From NCBI GenBank assembly GCA_030844895.1, contig JAUTDX010001409.1, positions 24,032-88,031 on the forward strand: DNA of 64,000 bases, given 5' to 3'. This document shows, piece by piece, positions 23,733 to 34,601 of this stretch. The notes beneath the pieces were generated by a model. It saw only the letters and a program-made list of their open reading frames with translations, was not told where the DNA came from and did not search any database. The position numbers were made by a program, and so were the translations under genes. The DNA comes from Ambrosia x helenae (lineage: Eukaryota; Streptophyta; Magnoliopsida; Asterales; Asteraceae). How positions within the stretch are numbered: the first letter of the stretch is position 1; every line of letters starts with the position of its first letter.

Positions 23733-24091
23733 TATAGATGCATATTTCACATATGTGTCTGTAGCTTTTGGATAGGCTAGGTCATAATACGTCGAAAGTT
23801 AGTTTGCGTTTTCAGTTGTAAGTTGTCATTCGAGTGGTCGTAGGTTCGAATGAGAACATAAAGTTCTCAATCGGATCAATGCAAGGTCAAAATGGACCCA
23901 TTTAGACCTTCGATAGGTCGAATGGAGTCTGTTTACATATAGGGTTGTTGGGCAGCGGTTATAGTTAGTTATTATCAGTTGTCATTATTCCTAAGTGCCT
24001 ATACTCTGTCAAAAAAACCCTAGTTTTCAGTGTTTGTCTTAATTTGAGTTGTAACCATTTATTTCAAGTTAATGATTAAGATAAACGTTGA
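23733..24091 (+). repeat. Element B 3' LTR, first part
   Basis: Follows the purine tract ACAAGGGGAGTC. It begins TATAGATGC (C has TGTAGATGC, so the canonical TG has become TA). A TTCGA half-site cluster lies at 23829-23935. It breaks at 24091 into solo LTR 2 and resumes at 41323. Confidence 0.75.
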
Positions 24092-25252
24092 TGTAATGCC
24101 CGGCTTTTCTCAAATAATATAATAATAATATTTTATTAATAAAACGATTTTAAGTCGTTAACAATAATATATCGTTTAGGAGATAACAAATTCTTATTTG
24201 GGAATGACTATAATTAGTTAATTCGCCAACTTAATCATTTAAAATTGCATCAGTAAGTATGACGTGCTAGGCAACTAACATAAAACGAATTTTTTATACG
24301 ACTAAATATATTTGCCTATAATTAAAATATATTCCAAGTGCTCGATCTCGTAGTTCCTACGGGGTGGAGATGATGGGGTCGGTCCATTGGATTTTCCTTC
24401 CTTTTGGTTTAAGTCGATTTATGTAAACGAATCATCTCATAATTATTTGCGCAATGAAAATATTTAACCGAGACCCGAGTCAGTAACGGGTTCGTATACA
24501 CAATAATCTTCCACTTAACCCATCTCATAACCCTACCTATATAATATCTTATCATCTTCTTCCACCTTCACTCTTTTCCAAAACCCTAGCCACCATCACT
24601 CTTCTTCTCCTACACCTCTCATCCTCCTTCCTCAACTTCATTTCCTACACACACTACCACCATTTACAGATTCTCTCCCTCTCCCACTCGAGCCACCATG
24701 AGCAACGCCAACCCCTCCCTCTCGACTCTATACAACGTTAGTGGTGGGGGAAGCCACGACACCACAACCTACTGCATCTACCCCTTTCTTTCGTTCACTG
24801 CACACAACCACGACCCTTACATGAAGATTAGCTTGGGATTTCTTTGTTTGGGTCGACTACATGGACGAGTACAGAAGGCGGTGCTGGGTTTTTCTGTCCA
24901 ATCCTTAGTTCCGGTCGATTTAGCTTTGGGGAGACCATGTAGTGTTTGTGCTGATTCGTGTTTGGTTTCGATTTGCACCTGTTTCGATTGGCCACAGTAC
25001 TAAATCATGGTGGGTTCTCGTTTTATTGCTCGGTTCTGAGTTCTTTCTGGTTATGGAGCAACAACATTGACGGATGCCATGCTTGGTCCGGTCCCTCCGG
25101 TTTATTTTCATTCCCGGCAAGATATTTCGAGTAGAGCAAGTGGTGGAGGTTGGTCAACAGAAGAGAACTTGGTCAAAGTCGGTCAAACTTGGCCAGCTGC
25201 AGTCCAGATTCGAGTCCGATCAAAGCCAGTCAATGTTCTCTTCAAGGCAAGT
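24092..25252. mobile_element. Solo LTR 2, left part
   Basis: Begins TGTAATGCCCGG; its other part (39611-41317) ends GGTGTGACA. TSD GTTGA stands at 24087-24091 and 41318-41322. The full LTR is about 2.87 kb without the inserted Copia element C. It is a Gypsy-type LTR with no internal coding region. The 101-codon open frame at 24698-25003 is Ser/Thr-rich and not a recognised protein. Confidence 0.85.
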
Positions 25253-25743
25253 TGTAAAGGATCGGATTGTAAGAATTCAACTAGTTTATCACACAAGTAG
25301 AGCAATCTAGGTGTGGAAACCCTAGATCACATGCAAAATGATAATAATCAGATCAGAACACAAAGAAATCCATTTTAATAAACATTTCTTTGATAATCAA
25401 TTGATATTAATCTTACAAAGCCTTAGATTACAATGAAAACCTAGTTTAGAACCTTCTAAAAACAAAACACACAGTTCACACACAAATGACCAACCGTTGT
25501 TTACCTGCAAAACAAAACAAACATATATATAGAAACCTCATTCGACCCCTGCAGAGGTCGAACGAGTCTATTCGACCCTTACCTAGCTCGAACCAACAAG
25601 ATTACATAAAAAACTTCGTTCGACCCTATTGTTGTTCATTCGTCCCCACGTATGGTTGAATGGGTTTCAATATCTTCACATCTTCAACTTTAAACGCCAT
25701 ATCTTGAATAATCCAAAGCGATAGCCACACTTATGCATCTACA
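25253..25743 (-). repeat. Element C 3' LTR
   Basis: 491 bases, TGTAAAGG...TCTACA on the plus strand. Contains a TATA box (minus strand, about 25521-25533) and upstream of it the half-sites at 25539-25660, including the perfect pair TTCGACC...GGTCGAA around a CTGCAG centre. Confidence 0.93.
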
Positions 25744-25756
25744 AACTCTCCCTTGG
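25744..25756 (-). other. Polypurine tract (element C)
   Basis: CCAAGGGAGAGTT on the minus strand, touching the 3' LTR and directly after the stop of the accessory ORF. Element D has CCAAGGGGGAGTT at the same place. Confidence 0.85.
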
Positions 25757-28700
25757 CTATTGCTTGGATTGTTGTTCTTGATACTCCAACGTCTTGTTAA
25801 TCAGCTTGATCTTCAACGATTTTCTTTGTTTTGCGCTCATTTCTGGTTCACCTTTCAGCTTGAGCGAACTTTTCTTCGTTTCTTCTCTAGCTTTCACAAA
25901 CTTTCCCAGCAACTTGTTGTAATCACACCCAGCGTTCACATCCCATGCGAAGCAAAAGCATACAACTTTATAATATCTCCACGCCTGCACTAAATCTTTA
26001 ACATCGAAGTGAATCAGATTGAAATACAACGTGTTGATGTCTTCTCGTGAATAATTGATCAACCACATCGGATCAAACACACGTATTTTCTTACATATAA
26101 GCTTCAGATTCTTATCATGTAGCACGATCACAGCTTCAGCGGTTTTCCAGTCATAGTACCAAAAAGCAAAGTCTTTGCTGAAATGCTGCTCGGCATCAAA
26201 GGTATTCTCTTCATCACCACAGGAGGTTTATACTTCAAAGTAACCTTCTTCAAACTAGTTTTAGGATCAATCTCTTTGTGTACAACCCGTTTAGGATATT
26301 GAGGCCTAAACAAGTCCCAATTCGTTTGACTTTCCCGTGTCATCTTATCAGCAAACCATCCAACAGCTGTGTTGTTCACAGAAGCACCATTCATCGTATG
26401 TCTACAAATATCCCTCACATCCCAGTACGGTAGTGTTTTGATATCATGGAATCTGTAGAAGTAAAAAATTCCCTTCTCCCATTTTACTCCAATACACCTT
26501 AGTTGTGGAAAATACTTCCATCCTAACGCTCTGCCCTTAAAGACTTGGTTATGATACTTGTAGAATGCTCCTTGCACTTCTCCAACCGGTCTGTTTGCTT
26601 CTTTATCCTTAAATTTCTTCAACAACTATTTCAATTCATCAGACTGTTTGAAAGTTTGTTTATTCTCAGCATCCTTTCCAAACACTTCATCAATGATCTT
26701 TTTACCTTTCATCTCTGCTAACTTCTCAGCTTCATTTAGTGTTTGTTCATTGATCTCTGGAATCACAACATTCTCTTTCATTGGATAGTACTCAGGATAC
26801 TCTTCGTGTGAAATATCTTCAATCTCAACTTCTTCAAAGTACGAAGTATCTTGATCATCTGAATGTTTTCTTGCTTCTGTAACTGGAACATCAGGAATCT
26901 CTTTCTCTTGCATAATTTCCTCTAGAGACTTCCCGACCTGCTTAGCAAGACCTTCTAGTATCTTTTTTGTCATTGCTGCAGATACTTCCCCGTCTTCAAG
27001 ATCAGGATCTTGATATTCAATCAAGTACTTCATGTCATCATTCTCAAATATTTCTGGGAATCTTTCAGTTAACTCAATTGTCCAATAGTTTCTTTTAAGC
27101 ATCTGCTTATACAACTTTTTATCTTCATCTGATAAAGCTCGAATCTTTTCAGTCCATAAAATGCTTTGATCTTCATTAACAGCTTCACTTGATTTCTTCT
27201 TATAACTGGATTCGCCTTTGCTACCTTTATCAAATTCTCTCTTTTCAAAACTAAACTGATCAGCATCATCGTCACCATCGTCTGTATCTTTTGAACATGA
27301 ATCTTTGTCTTTGTTTGAACTCTTTCCTTCTGTATCATCATCATCATCTGAACTGTCAATCCCAGCATGATCTTCTCGTCCTTCGTCAGAACTGTCATAA
27401 TCAACCTGTTCTTCCTCTTTTTCCTCTTCCTCCTCTGTATCCTTCAACTGTGGTGCTTCAAAAGACAACTTATCAATCATCTTTCTCATTTCTTTGTTTT
27501 CTTCTTCAATCAACTTGATTCTGTTTCTCTTTCTTCTTCCAGTTGTCTTCAACTGTCTATTCTCACTTTCAAGTACCTTTATCTTTTCTTCTGAATCATC
27601 CTGACGTGCTTTAGAAGACAATACAATCTTTAACATATCACTTTCATTTTCCTTCATCTGTCTAATCTCCTCTTGTTGCCGATTGAATGCTTTCATGACA
27701 TTTGCAATCTGTCTGTTTACAGCTTCCATTACATCATCTGAAACTGTAACCTGAGGAGTAGAACTAGATTCAGCTCTAGGTTTAGCACTCTTTTTCTGCA
27801 TTTCCTCTAAAACACTCTTCAATGTCACTAAAATGTTTTCAGGGTTCAGTTGTGATGCAGGATCTGTAGTAACAACTTTTTCAACAACTTTCTTCTTCTT
27901 TATCACTGGAGATGTTGCTGGTGATGTGTCTTTTGAACTTTCAGCTGCTGGGACTTTCTTTCCTTGAATTAACAAATCAATCTCTCTATTTCTCCTCTTT
28001 CTTGGAGGTTCTTTCTTAGACATAGTGTTCGCTCTCCCACGTTTAACTTTTGCTTCAGGAACAAGAGAACCTTGTACATCTTCATCAAGATCTAGAATTA
28101 GCTCCTGATTCTCTTCAGTCACTTTTTTTTGTCTCTGCTCCTCATAAATCTTCTCAAGTGCTTCCGGAGTACTAATCTTAGTGGCCTTGGGATTAGTATT
28201 CTTCAATTTTTTTGTTTGAGAATCCCACTCAACATCTTCTTCAGTCTCCTCTGAATCTTCATCAACTAACAACGTTTTTGTCTTGCCTTTTGCCTTAGAC
28301 ACCTTTTTAGACTTTGATTCTTTCTCAATCACCACCTGTTTGTCTTTGCCTGATTAAGCACCTTTGTTGATAACCTGATGTTTCCTTTTTGCACTCTTGT
28401 CAACTGGGCATAAAGGACTATCAGAATCAGAATGCTCTCAGCATGCCTCACCTTATCTTGCCCTGGATCCTTATAAGCTACTGAACTCAAATGTCCAAAC
28501 AAATGCTTATGAAGTAGCTTTTCTGCATCAGTCAATCCTTTATACGTGTTTGTCCTATTCAAAGTAGTCTGATTCATGTGAACTTGATTGACTATTTGCA
28601 ATGGATCTTTCTTTAAATCTTTGTACTTGTTGTCAAATATCATCTACAGAAATCTAGGATACATCAACAGTTTATCACCCTTCAATCCTTGTAACACTTC

Positions 28701-29270
28701 AATCGTATGATGGAATATCATCACAGATACATTAAATGGCTTGTTTAGAATTAGAGCAACCACCAATGAACATAAAGACTTCCTCAGCACATCATAGCCT
28801 CCACTCACTGGTCCCAAAACATGTAGTATCACATGAAGTAGATACTTGTACTGTGGACACAACTTCGCCTTATGTAACAAACAATCAGTAATTGGACCCT
28901 TGTATTTCATCCTGAGAAAACATTTGCGGTTGTTCAGTCCATGAGAATCTTCTAGCTGCAATGCTTCCCTGATATCTTGTTCATTCACTAACACCATTTG
29001 TCCTTGAATTCTACTCTGAATACACGTCTTGTTTTCCCAAAAAGTTATACCAGCATTCTCCCAGAAATCAACTTGGTGATCTTTGTAAATTGTCATCGGC
29101 TGAGCAATAGCATACACCACTCTTGATCTCTTCAGAAAGTCTATAATCCCAGAAAACTCTTCATACTTTCCAATTGGTCCAATATACGCACAACAATTAT
29201 GTTTGTCTTCAAAGTTCAACTCCTTTGGTGCTTCCTGCTCTTGAACTTCCTATTGTGGTTGTTCAGCCAT
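25757..29270 (-). pseudogene. Accessory ORF of Copia element C (about 1,170 codons)
   Basis: Starts MAEQPQ at 29270 directly after a splice-acceptor-like site; codon 7 is TAG (probably a former CAG). Parts: a helical N-terminal domain (28644-29219, FSGIIDFLKRSRVVYAIAQP, LLMYPRFL), similar to proteins often labelled synaptobrevin/longin-like in composite genomes (recalled; the label is doubtful); a 100-residue link; a 569-codon uninterrupted stretch (26626-28335) with Lys/Arg patches (PPRKRRNRE, KKKKVVEKVV), a coiled coil (about residues 200-290) and a strongly acidic run (EEEEEKEEEQ, DSSDDDDDTEG); then a C-terminal domain with FHDIKTLPYW, RVVHKEIDP, FDPMWLINYS and a basic helical tail. Damage: TAG at 29252, 28641 and 26626, frameshifts near 28335 and 26185. 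Function unknown; nuclear or chromatin association is a guess from the charge pattern. Confidence 0.85.
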
Positions 29271-29276
29271 TTTAAT

Positions 29277-29802
29277 CTGCGAAAACAATCAAAGAAAACA
29301 TAAAAATACGTTAATTCGGATAAAACTTGAAAAATGGTCAAAAATTCATCTTCATTCGACCTTTCGAGGGTTCAAATGAGTTTGAGTTGTGTCGAATGAA
29401 CATCAAAAACTGTCCATTCGACCTATTTATATTCATCTGACCCTTCAAAATGGTCAAATGTTCATCAGTTTGAATTTGAAATGACCAAATCCTTGTTTAA
29501 TCTGTTTTAACATCATATTTTGATTCTAATACATCCAAAAGTGATCGATTAACCCTAATTAACATTCAATTTTATCATTCAAACAATTATTGATGGTTTT
29601 CCTAAAATTCTAGGGTTTAAACAATCGATTATCAATGTTAATATGTTTAAACACTGGATTTTGTTATATTCTCCCCCTAAAACCATCGATGATTGTTAAT
29701 CCATGTTCAATTTAGGTTAACAAACTGTTAAAAACCACAAATGCAAAGTCTAGGGTTTGTAAGCTTCAAACAAAGATTCTGATCTGTTTTCTTGTCCATT
29801 AC
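29277..29802 (-). other. Candidate 5'-UTR intron of the accessory ORF
   Basis: On the minus strand a donor CACAG|GTAATGG (junction 29803/29802) and an acceptor with a pyrimidine tract, TTTTCTTTGATTGTTTTCGCAG-type, ending at 29277, seven bases before the ATG at 29270. Predicted length 526 bases. The interval contains a second half-site cluster (29349-29462) and a GGGGGAG purine tract near 29665-29675. Confidence 0.45.
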
Positions 29803-29929
29803 CTGTGAAAATAGTATGGAAATGATCAACAAGTAACAGGGAGCAAGATTATAAGGTCTAAAATCCAAAGGCAACAACAATGGGTTTAAGTTGAAAAATC
29901 AAAGAAAAATTGTGTGGGGTTCAAATGAG

Positions 29930-30140
29930 CTGAATGGTATTTATAGACTTGGCTCATTCGACCCTTTCAAGACTCAAATGAGAAGGTTTCATTTTCATTC
30001 GACCTATTGAAAGGCCCGAATGAATGTGAAAGGGTTCAAATGAAAACTTTTTCAAACAACCACTCCCATTCCACCACTTACTTAGGTTCGAATCAACCCT
30101 CAGAAACATTATTCGACCTAACGAAATGTCGAATGAAGAA
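29930..30140 (-). promoter_or_regulatory. Internal promoter-like block before the accessory ORF
   Basis: On the minus strand: half-sites TTCGACA...GGTCGAA, TTCGGGCC...GGTCGAATG and GGGTCGAATGAG between 30133 and 29949, then TATA box TATAAATA at 29945-29938. The element LTR shows the same order: half-site cluster (39405-39530), TATA (about 39390-39402), then CAG|GTAAA. It may drive a separate accessory-ORF transcript. Confidence 0.5.
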
Positions 30141-31200
30141 CTGGAAAAACTAAATTTTACCAAATTGTACGATTCGATTCCCGTTTTGTCATTTTAAACC
30201 ATCTAAACCTTAAAAATTTCTCATTTAAATGATACAAAACTCAAATTGGTTCGTCAAACATCAGAAAATGACTATCATCTAACATCGGTTATCGAAAATA
30301 AAACATAAATGTAAAAATTTTGGATTTTCTGAAATTTATTCTAAAACACACCAAAAATCTTTTTGAGTTTTTCTGTATATGAAGAAAATAAAAAACTGAA
30401 AGTAGTAAACATTTTGTGATTTCCGGTAAGAGGATCATATCAGTTTATGAGAAATCTGATCACACCATTGATCTTTAATATATTATCATTAAAGACAATG
30501 TGTGATTAGGCAATTGCTGATATTGTGGTCCACATAAGATCACATGTAGACCGTTATGCAATGCTTTAAAATGATACGCATTAAGTGTATTAAAACTAAC
30601 AAGCTTATGGTTCTCACACACACGACATACTCCCGTATCAACGAATTTGCACAAAGCTTCGTCATAACGCGTGATTATGCCATTGTTATCCATTATTTAC
30701 AAAATAAAGGCACAGAGGTGTACAGGTCAGCAAATCAATGCTACAAAGTAACATGTGCACACGTATCAAGTTGAGACTGATATAAAATATGATTTTCATC
30801 ATAGATTTGATACGATGCATTAAATGATCTTTAATCATTATTATACATAAAGTTCCTCAATTCGGTAACTTTTTGGTTTTGGTATATAAACTCTTCTTGC
30901 AAATATCATGACTGAATTTAGGTCTGTAAATCAATACGACAAAAGATAAGTCAAGATACCCCGGATAACAATTAACATAACTACCTTTAGCATGTGTCAG
31001 ATCCTCACTGCTGTATTATCATCTCCTCTTTTTCTCCAGGAAAATCATTTTGGATTTTCTAATTTTTATGGCTTTTTCAAATTTTTCAATTTTTTCGGTT
31101 TTTCTGAAAATAAAAGCTCCCCATAAATTAAAAACATATTTTTGGATTTTTGATTTTTGAAAAATAAGAACAAAATAAAAAGTTGATAACCTGATGAGGT
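30141..31200 (-). other. Spacer between pol and the internal promoter of element C
   Basis: AT-rich. A 72-codon frame at 30475-30693 (MDNNGIITRYDEALCKFVD, then CRVC, HFKALHNGLH, CGPQY) shows a Cys/His pattern that could bind a metal, but I do not recognise it and it may be chance or a relic. No other feature seen. Confidence 0.4.
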
Positions 31201-34200
31201 CTAATCTTGCTTTTCTGTTATACCATTAGCTCTTAATAAGAATTCAAAACGTGATTTATCAAAAGCTTTGGTAAACAAATTGGCTCTTTGGTAATCAGTG
31301 TGGATTTTGACCATGTCAATCAATCCTTTAACATAGCAATCCCGAATAAAGTGACACCGAACTCGGTTATGCTTAGCCTTGGAATGATTGACAGTGTCTT
31401 TAGTGAGTGCAATGGCTACTTCATTATCACATTGAATGGGGATTCTAAGAAATTGCAAACCGTAGTCGCGCATCTCTTGTTGTATCCAAAGCACTTGTGA
31501 ACAGCAACTCGAGGCTGCCACGTATTGTGCTTCACATGTAGACAGAGCAACTAACTTCTACTTCTTGCATTGCCAGGTCACGAGCCTGCTCCCCAGAAAT
31601 TGACATCCAGCCGTTGTGGATTTAGCGTCAATATCAAAACCTGCATAAACTGCATCACTAAAGGCAATAAAGTCAATGTTATCATCCTTAGGATACCATG
31701 ACCCGCGTGATGGAGTACCCTTCAGATAATAAGGATTCGTTTAACTGCAACTAAGTGAGTTTGTTTCGGCTTCGACTGAAATCGTGCACAAGGACATGTG
31801 GCGAACATTTTATCCGGTCGGGACGTAGTTTAGTACAAAGGAGAACCGACGATGGCATGATATGTAAAGGGATCAATAAGCTCCCACTTAGCGTCAACTC
31901 AATCCCGTGATTGGGTTGTATGGGAGTATCAATTGGCTTCGAATCCTCCATCTGGAATCGGCTCAAGCCTTCGGAAACGTATTTTGTCTGGTTGATGAAG
32001 ATCCCTGATGGCAATTGATCAACCTGCAATCCTAGAAAGAACTGCATCTCTCCCATAGCGCTTATCTCAAACTTCTCCTGCATAACTTTTTCAAATTCCC
32101 TGCACAAAAGTTCATTAGTAGAACCAAATATAATGTCATCAACATACATTTGCACACGAAGCAAGTTACCCGCTGTTCGTTTCGTGAACAGGGTACAGTC
32201 AACTAAACCTCTCTTGAATCCTTTAGAAAGAAGATATGTGCTCAGCTCCTCATACCACTGCCTCGGGGATGGTGCAAGTCGTACAACGCTTTGTTCAGCT
32301 TGTAGACCTTATCCCAGTGGATAGGATCCTCAAAACCCGTGGTTGGCCGACATACACTTCCTCTTTCACCACACTGTAGAGAAAAGCACTCTTAACATCC
32401 ATCTAATACACCTTGAATTTCATGTAAGATGCATACGCAAGAAGCATTCGAATTGCTTCAATGCGTGCAACCGGTGCATAGACTTCGTTATAGTCAATTC
32501 CCTCTTGTTGACTAAAACCTTGAACCACCAATCGAGCTTTGTTCCTGACGATAACCCCTATATCATCGTTCTTGCATTTGAATACCCATCTGGTACCAAT
32601 CTTCTTCCTGTCTGGTGGTAAGTCAGTCAACGTCCAGACTCCGAGTTTCTGAAATTGTTGAAGTTCTTGCTGCATTGCTTCCACCCAAGAATCGTCTTGT
32701 AAAGCATCCTTGTACGTCCGCGGCTCAACCTGCGAAACATAACAAGCAAAAGACCAATCATTTTGATCACCGTACTTTTGATTCTGAGTATATAGGGCAA
32801 GGGCTCCAATGTTCTCTAGTGATGATGCACGCCTTAGTTGACCTCACGTCATCACACTGCTAGCAGGATCTCCAATGACTTGTCCTAACGGATGAATCTG
32901 GGATTCCGGATGTTCAGGTATTGTAATCACCATTGGAACATTCACATTTTCTGCCGTGTCCAGATCATTACCCGTATTCAATGAAGATGGAATATCTGGA
33001 TTTGGGTTCACTAGAGGTGATACTGTAGCATGATCTAAGATAGATTCACGGATAACTTCATCATCATCTTCTGACTTAGATGAATCAAACATTGTAGAAG
33101 CTTCTTGATAAATCTCTTCTTCTACCACAGGAGCACTGGCATCATTAAAGCTGCCGAAGGAGTTACGGTGATCGGTCGCACTAACGGTGAAGTCACTGCG
33201 TTCTCACACTCGTAGTATAATTGTAATACAACCTCTTCAACCAAGCTTTCTAGATTGAATGACTCAAAGTGTTCTTTGTAGTCAAACTAATCGGGCCCAT
33301 TTCCAGGAGCATTCTAAGTGTAGCGTTGAACATCCACATTTGCCCACTCTTCAACTTGACAAGTTCTTTTGTTAAACACACGTTTAGGTGGAGTCGCATA
33401 TCCAACAAAATAGCCCTCTTCTGCTTTGGCTCCAAACTTTTATGTAGGATTCAGCATCGTGCATGGTGCTCCGAATGGTTCTAGAAACCCTAAATTCGGC
33501 TTTCGTCTGTTAAGCAGTTCATAAGAAGTTTTTCCAAACTTCTTCACTGTCAACACATGATTCAGAGTGTAATAAGCTGCATGAATTGCTTCGTTCCAGA
33601 AGATGACCGAATGATTAGAATCTGCAAACATTGTCCTAGCCGCTTCGCTTAGAGTCTTGTTCTTGCGTTCTGCAACACCGTTCTATTGAGGAGTATATGG
33701 TGCACTATATTCCTGATGAATTCCTTTCTCTTCACATAATGCATCCATCACCAAGTTCTTGAACTCCATCCCGTTGTCACTTCTGATTCGTTTTATCTTC
33801 AACAATAAATGTTTTCTAACTGGGTAAACAGAACTTTCATATTGTTGAACGTTTCACTTTTGTGTTGCATGCACATCACCCAGGAGAATCTTGAATAGTC
33901 GTCAGTCACCACAAGGCAGTAAAGATCTCCATTAATATGCTTACGTTTCACTGGTCCGAATAGATCCATATGAAGACGTTCAAGTGGAATGTTAAGAGAA
34001 TTTACTTTCTTGGTTTGTGGGAATGTTTGTGCCGTTTTCCCTTCTTACAACTCACATACTTATCATTCAAATGAAAGTGTTTAACATTTTTGCCCTCAAC
34101 TAACCCATTTTTCACCAAGTTATTCATCTTTCTTAGGTGAATATGCCCCATCCGTCGATGCCACATAATAGATTCTTTCTCGGTAGCCTTCGACAAAAAA

Positions 34201-34589
34201 ACACGTTACTAGACCTTGAGTCGTGAGTTGTTCACTCTCGGAGCTTTAAGCAAGATCCACTTCTTAGGTATAACAAATCCGGGCTTCAAAATGTAGCAAG
34301 ACTTTTCATCAAAATGCACAGAAAACTTTTTGTCACAAATCTGAGATACACTCAACAAATTATAGTCAATCTGCTTCACGTAAGAAATCTTCTTGAAACT
34401 CACAACTCCATTACTAACACTCCCCTCCATAGTAATGTAACCTCCTTTGTTTCCAGCAAACGCGGCATACCCTCCATTTATATTCTTGATATAAAAAAGG
34501 AGTGACATATCTCCCGTCATGTGCCCGGAAGCTCCACTGTCAACAATCCAGAGACTACTAACAGGGCCAGCTCGAACTCCCTGCACCAT
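31201..34589 (-). pseudogene. Element C pol: PR, integrase, RT, RNase H
   Basis: Protease WIVDSGASGHMTGD (about 34517-34550); GAG-pre-integrase zinc motif WHRRMGHIHLRKMNNLV to YVSCKKGK (34002-34196); integrase core LHMDLFGPV (about 33930-33970), badly broken between 33650 and 33850 and readable again at 33440-33631 (NEAIHAAYYTLNHVL, KTSYELL); a low-complexity linker 32844-33128; reverse transcriptase KKIGTRWVFKCK, VRNKARLVVQGF, YNEVYAPVAR (32403-32684) and the catalytic MYVDDIIFGST (about 32115-32155); RNase H YVAASSCCSQVLWIQQEMRD to HTDYQRANLFTKAF (31201-31521). A dozen or more stops and frameshifts are seen. The order (integrase before RT) is diagnostic for Copia. Inactive. Confidence 0.92.
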
Positions 34590-34601
34590 TCACAAAAATG
34601 A

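Noticed and set aside
24698..25003. 101-codon plus-strand frame in solo LTR 2
   Set aside because: It lies inside an LTR bounded by TG...CA ends and TSD, has no domain and its composition is that of the LTR.
25539..25660. Possible CRISPR-like array
   Set aside because: The half-sites are 7-mers at irregular spacing in eukaryotic LTRs, with no constant repeat-spacer unit.
27291..27594. Two plus-strand frames of 75 codons
   Set aside because: Antisense to the acidic and coiled-coil part of the accessory ORF; Leu/Phe/Ser-rich because the sense strand codes for Asp/Glu/Lys.
25757..29270. Accessory ORF as an independent host gene that happens to lie here
   Set aside because: Its C-terminal part recurs in B and D at the same position between interior and 3' purine tract, so it belongs to the retroelement family; an origin as a captured host gene remains open.
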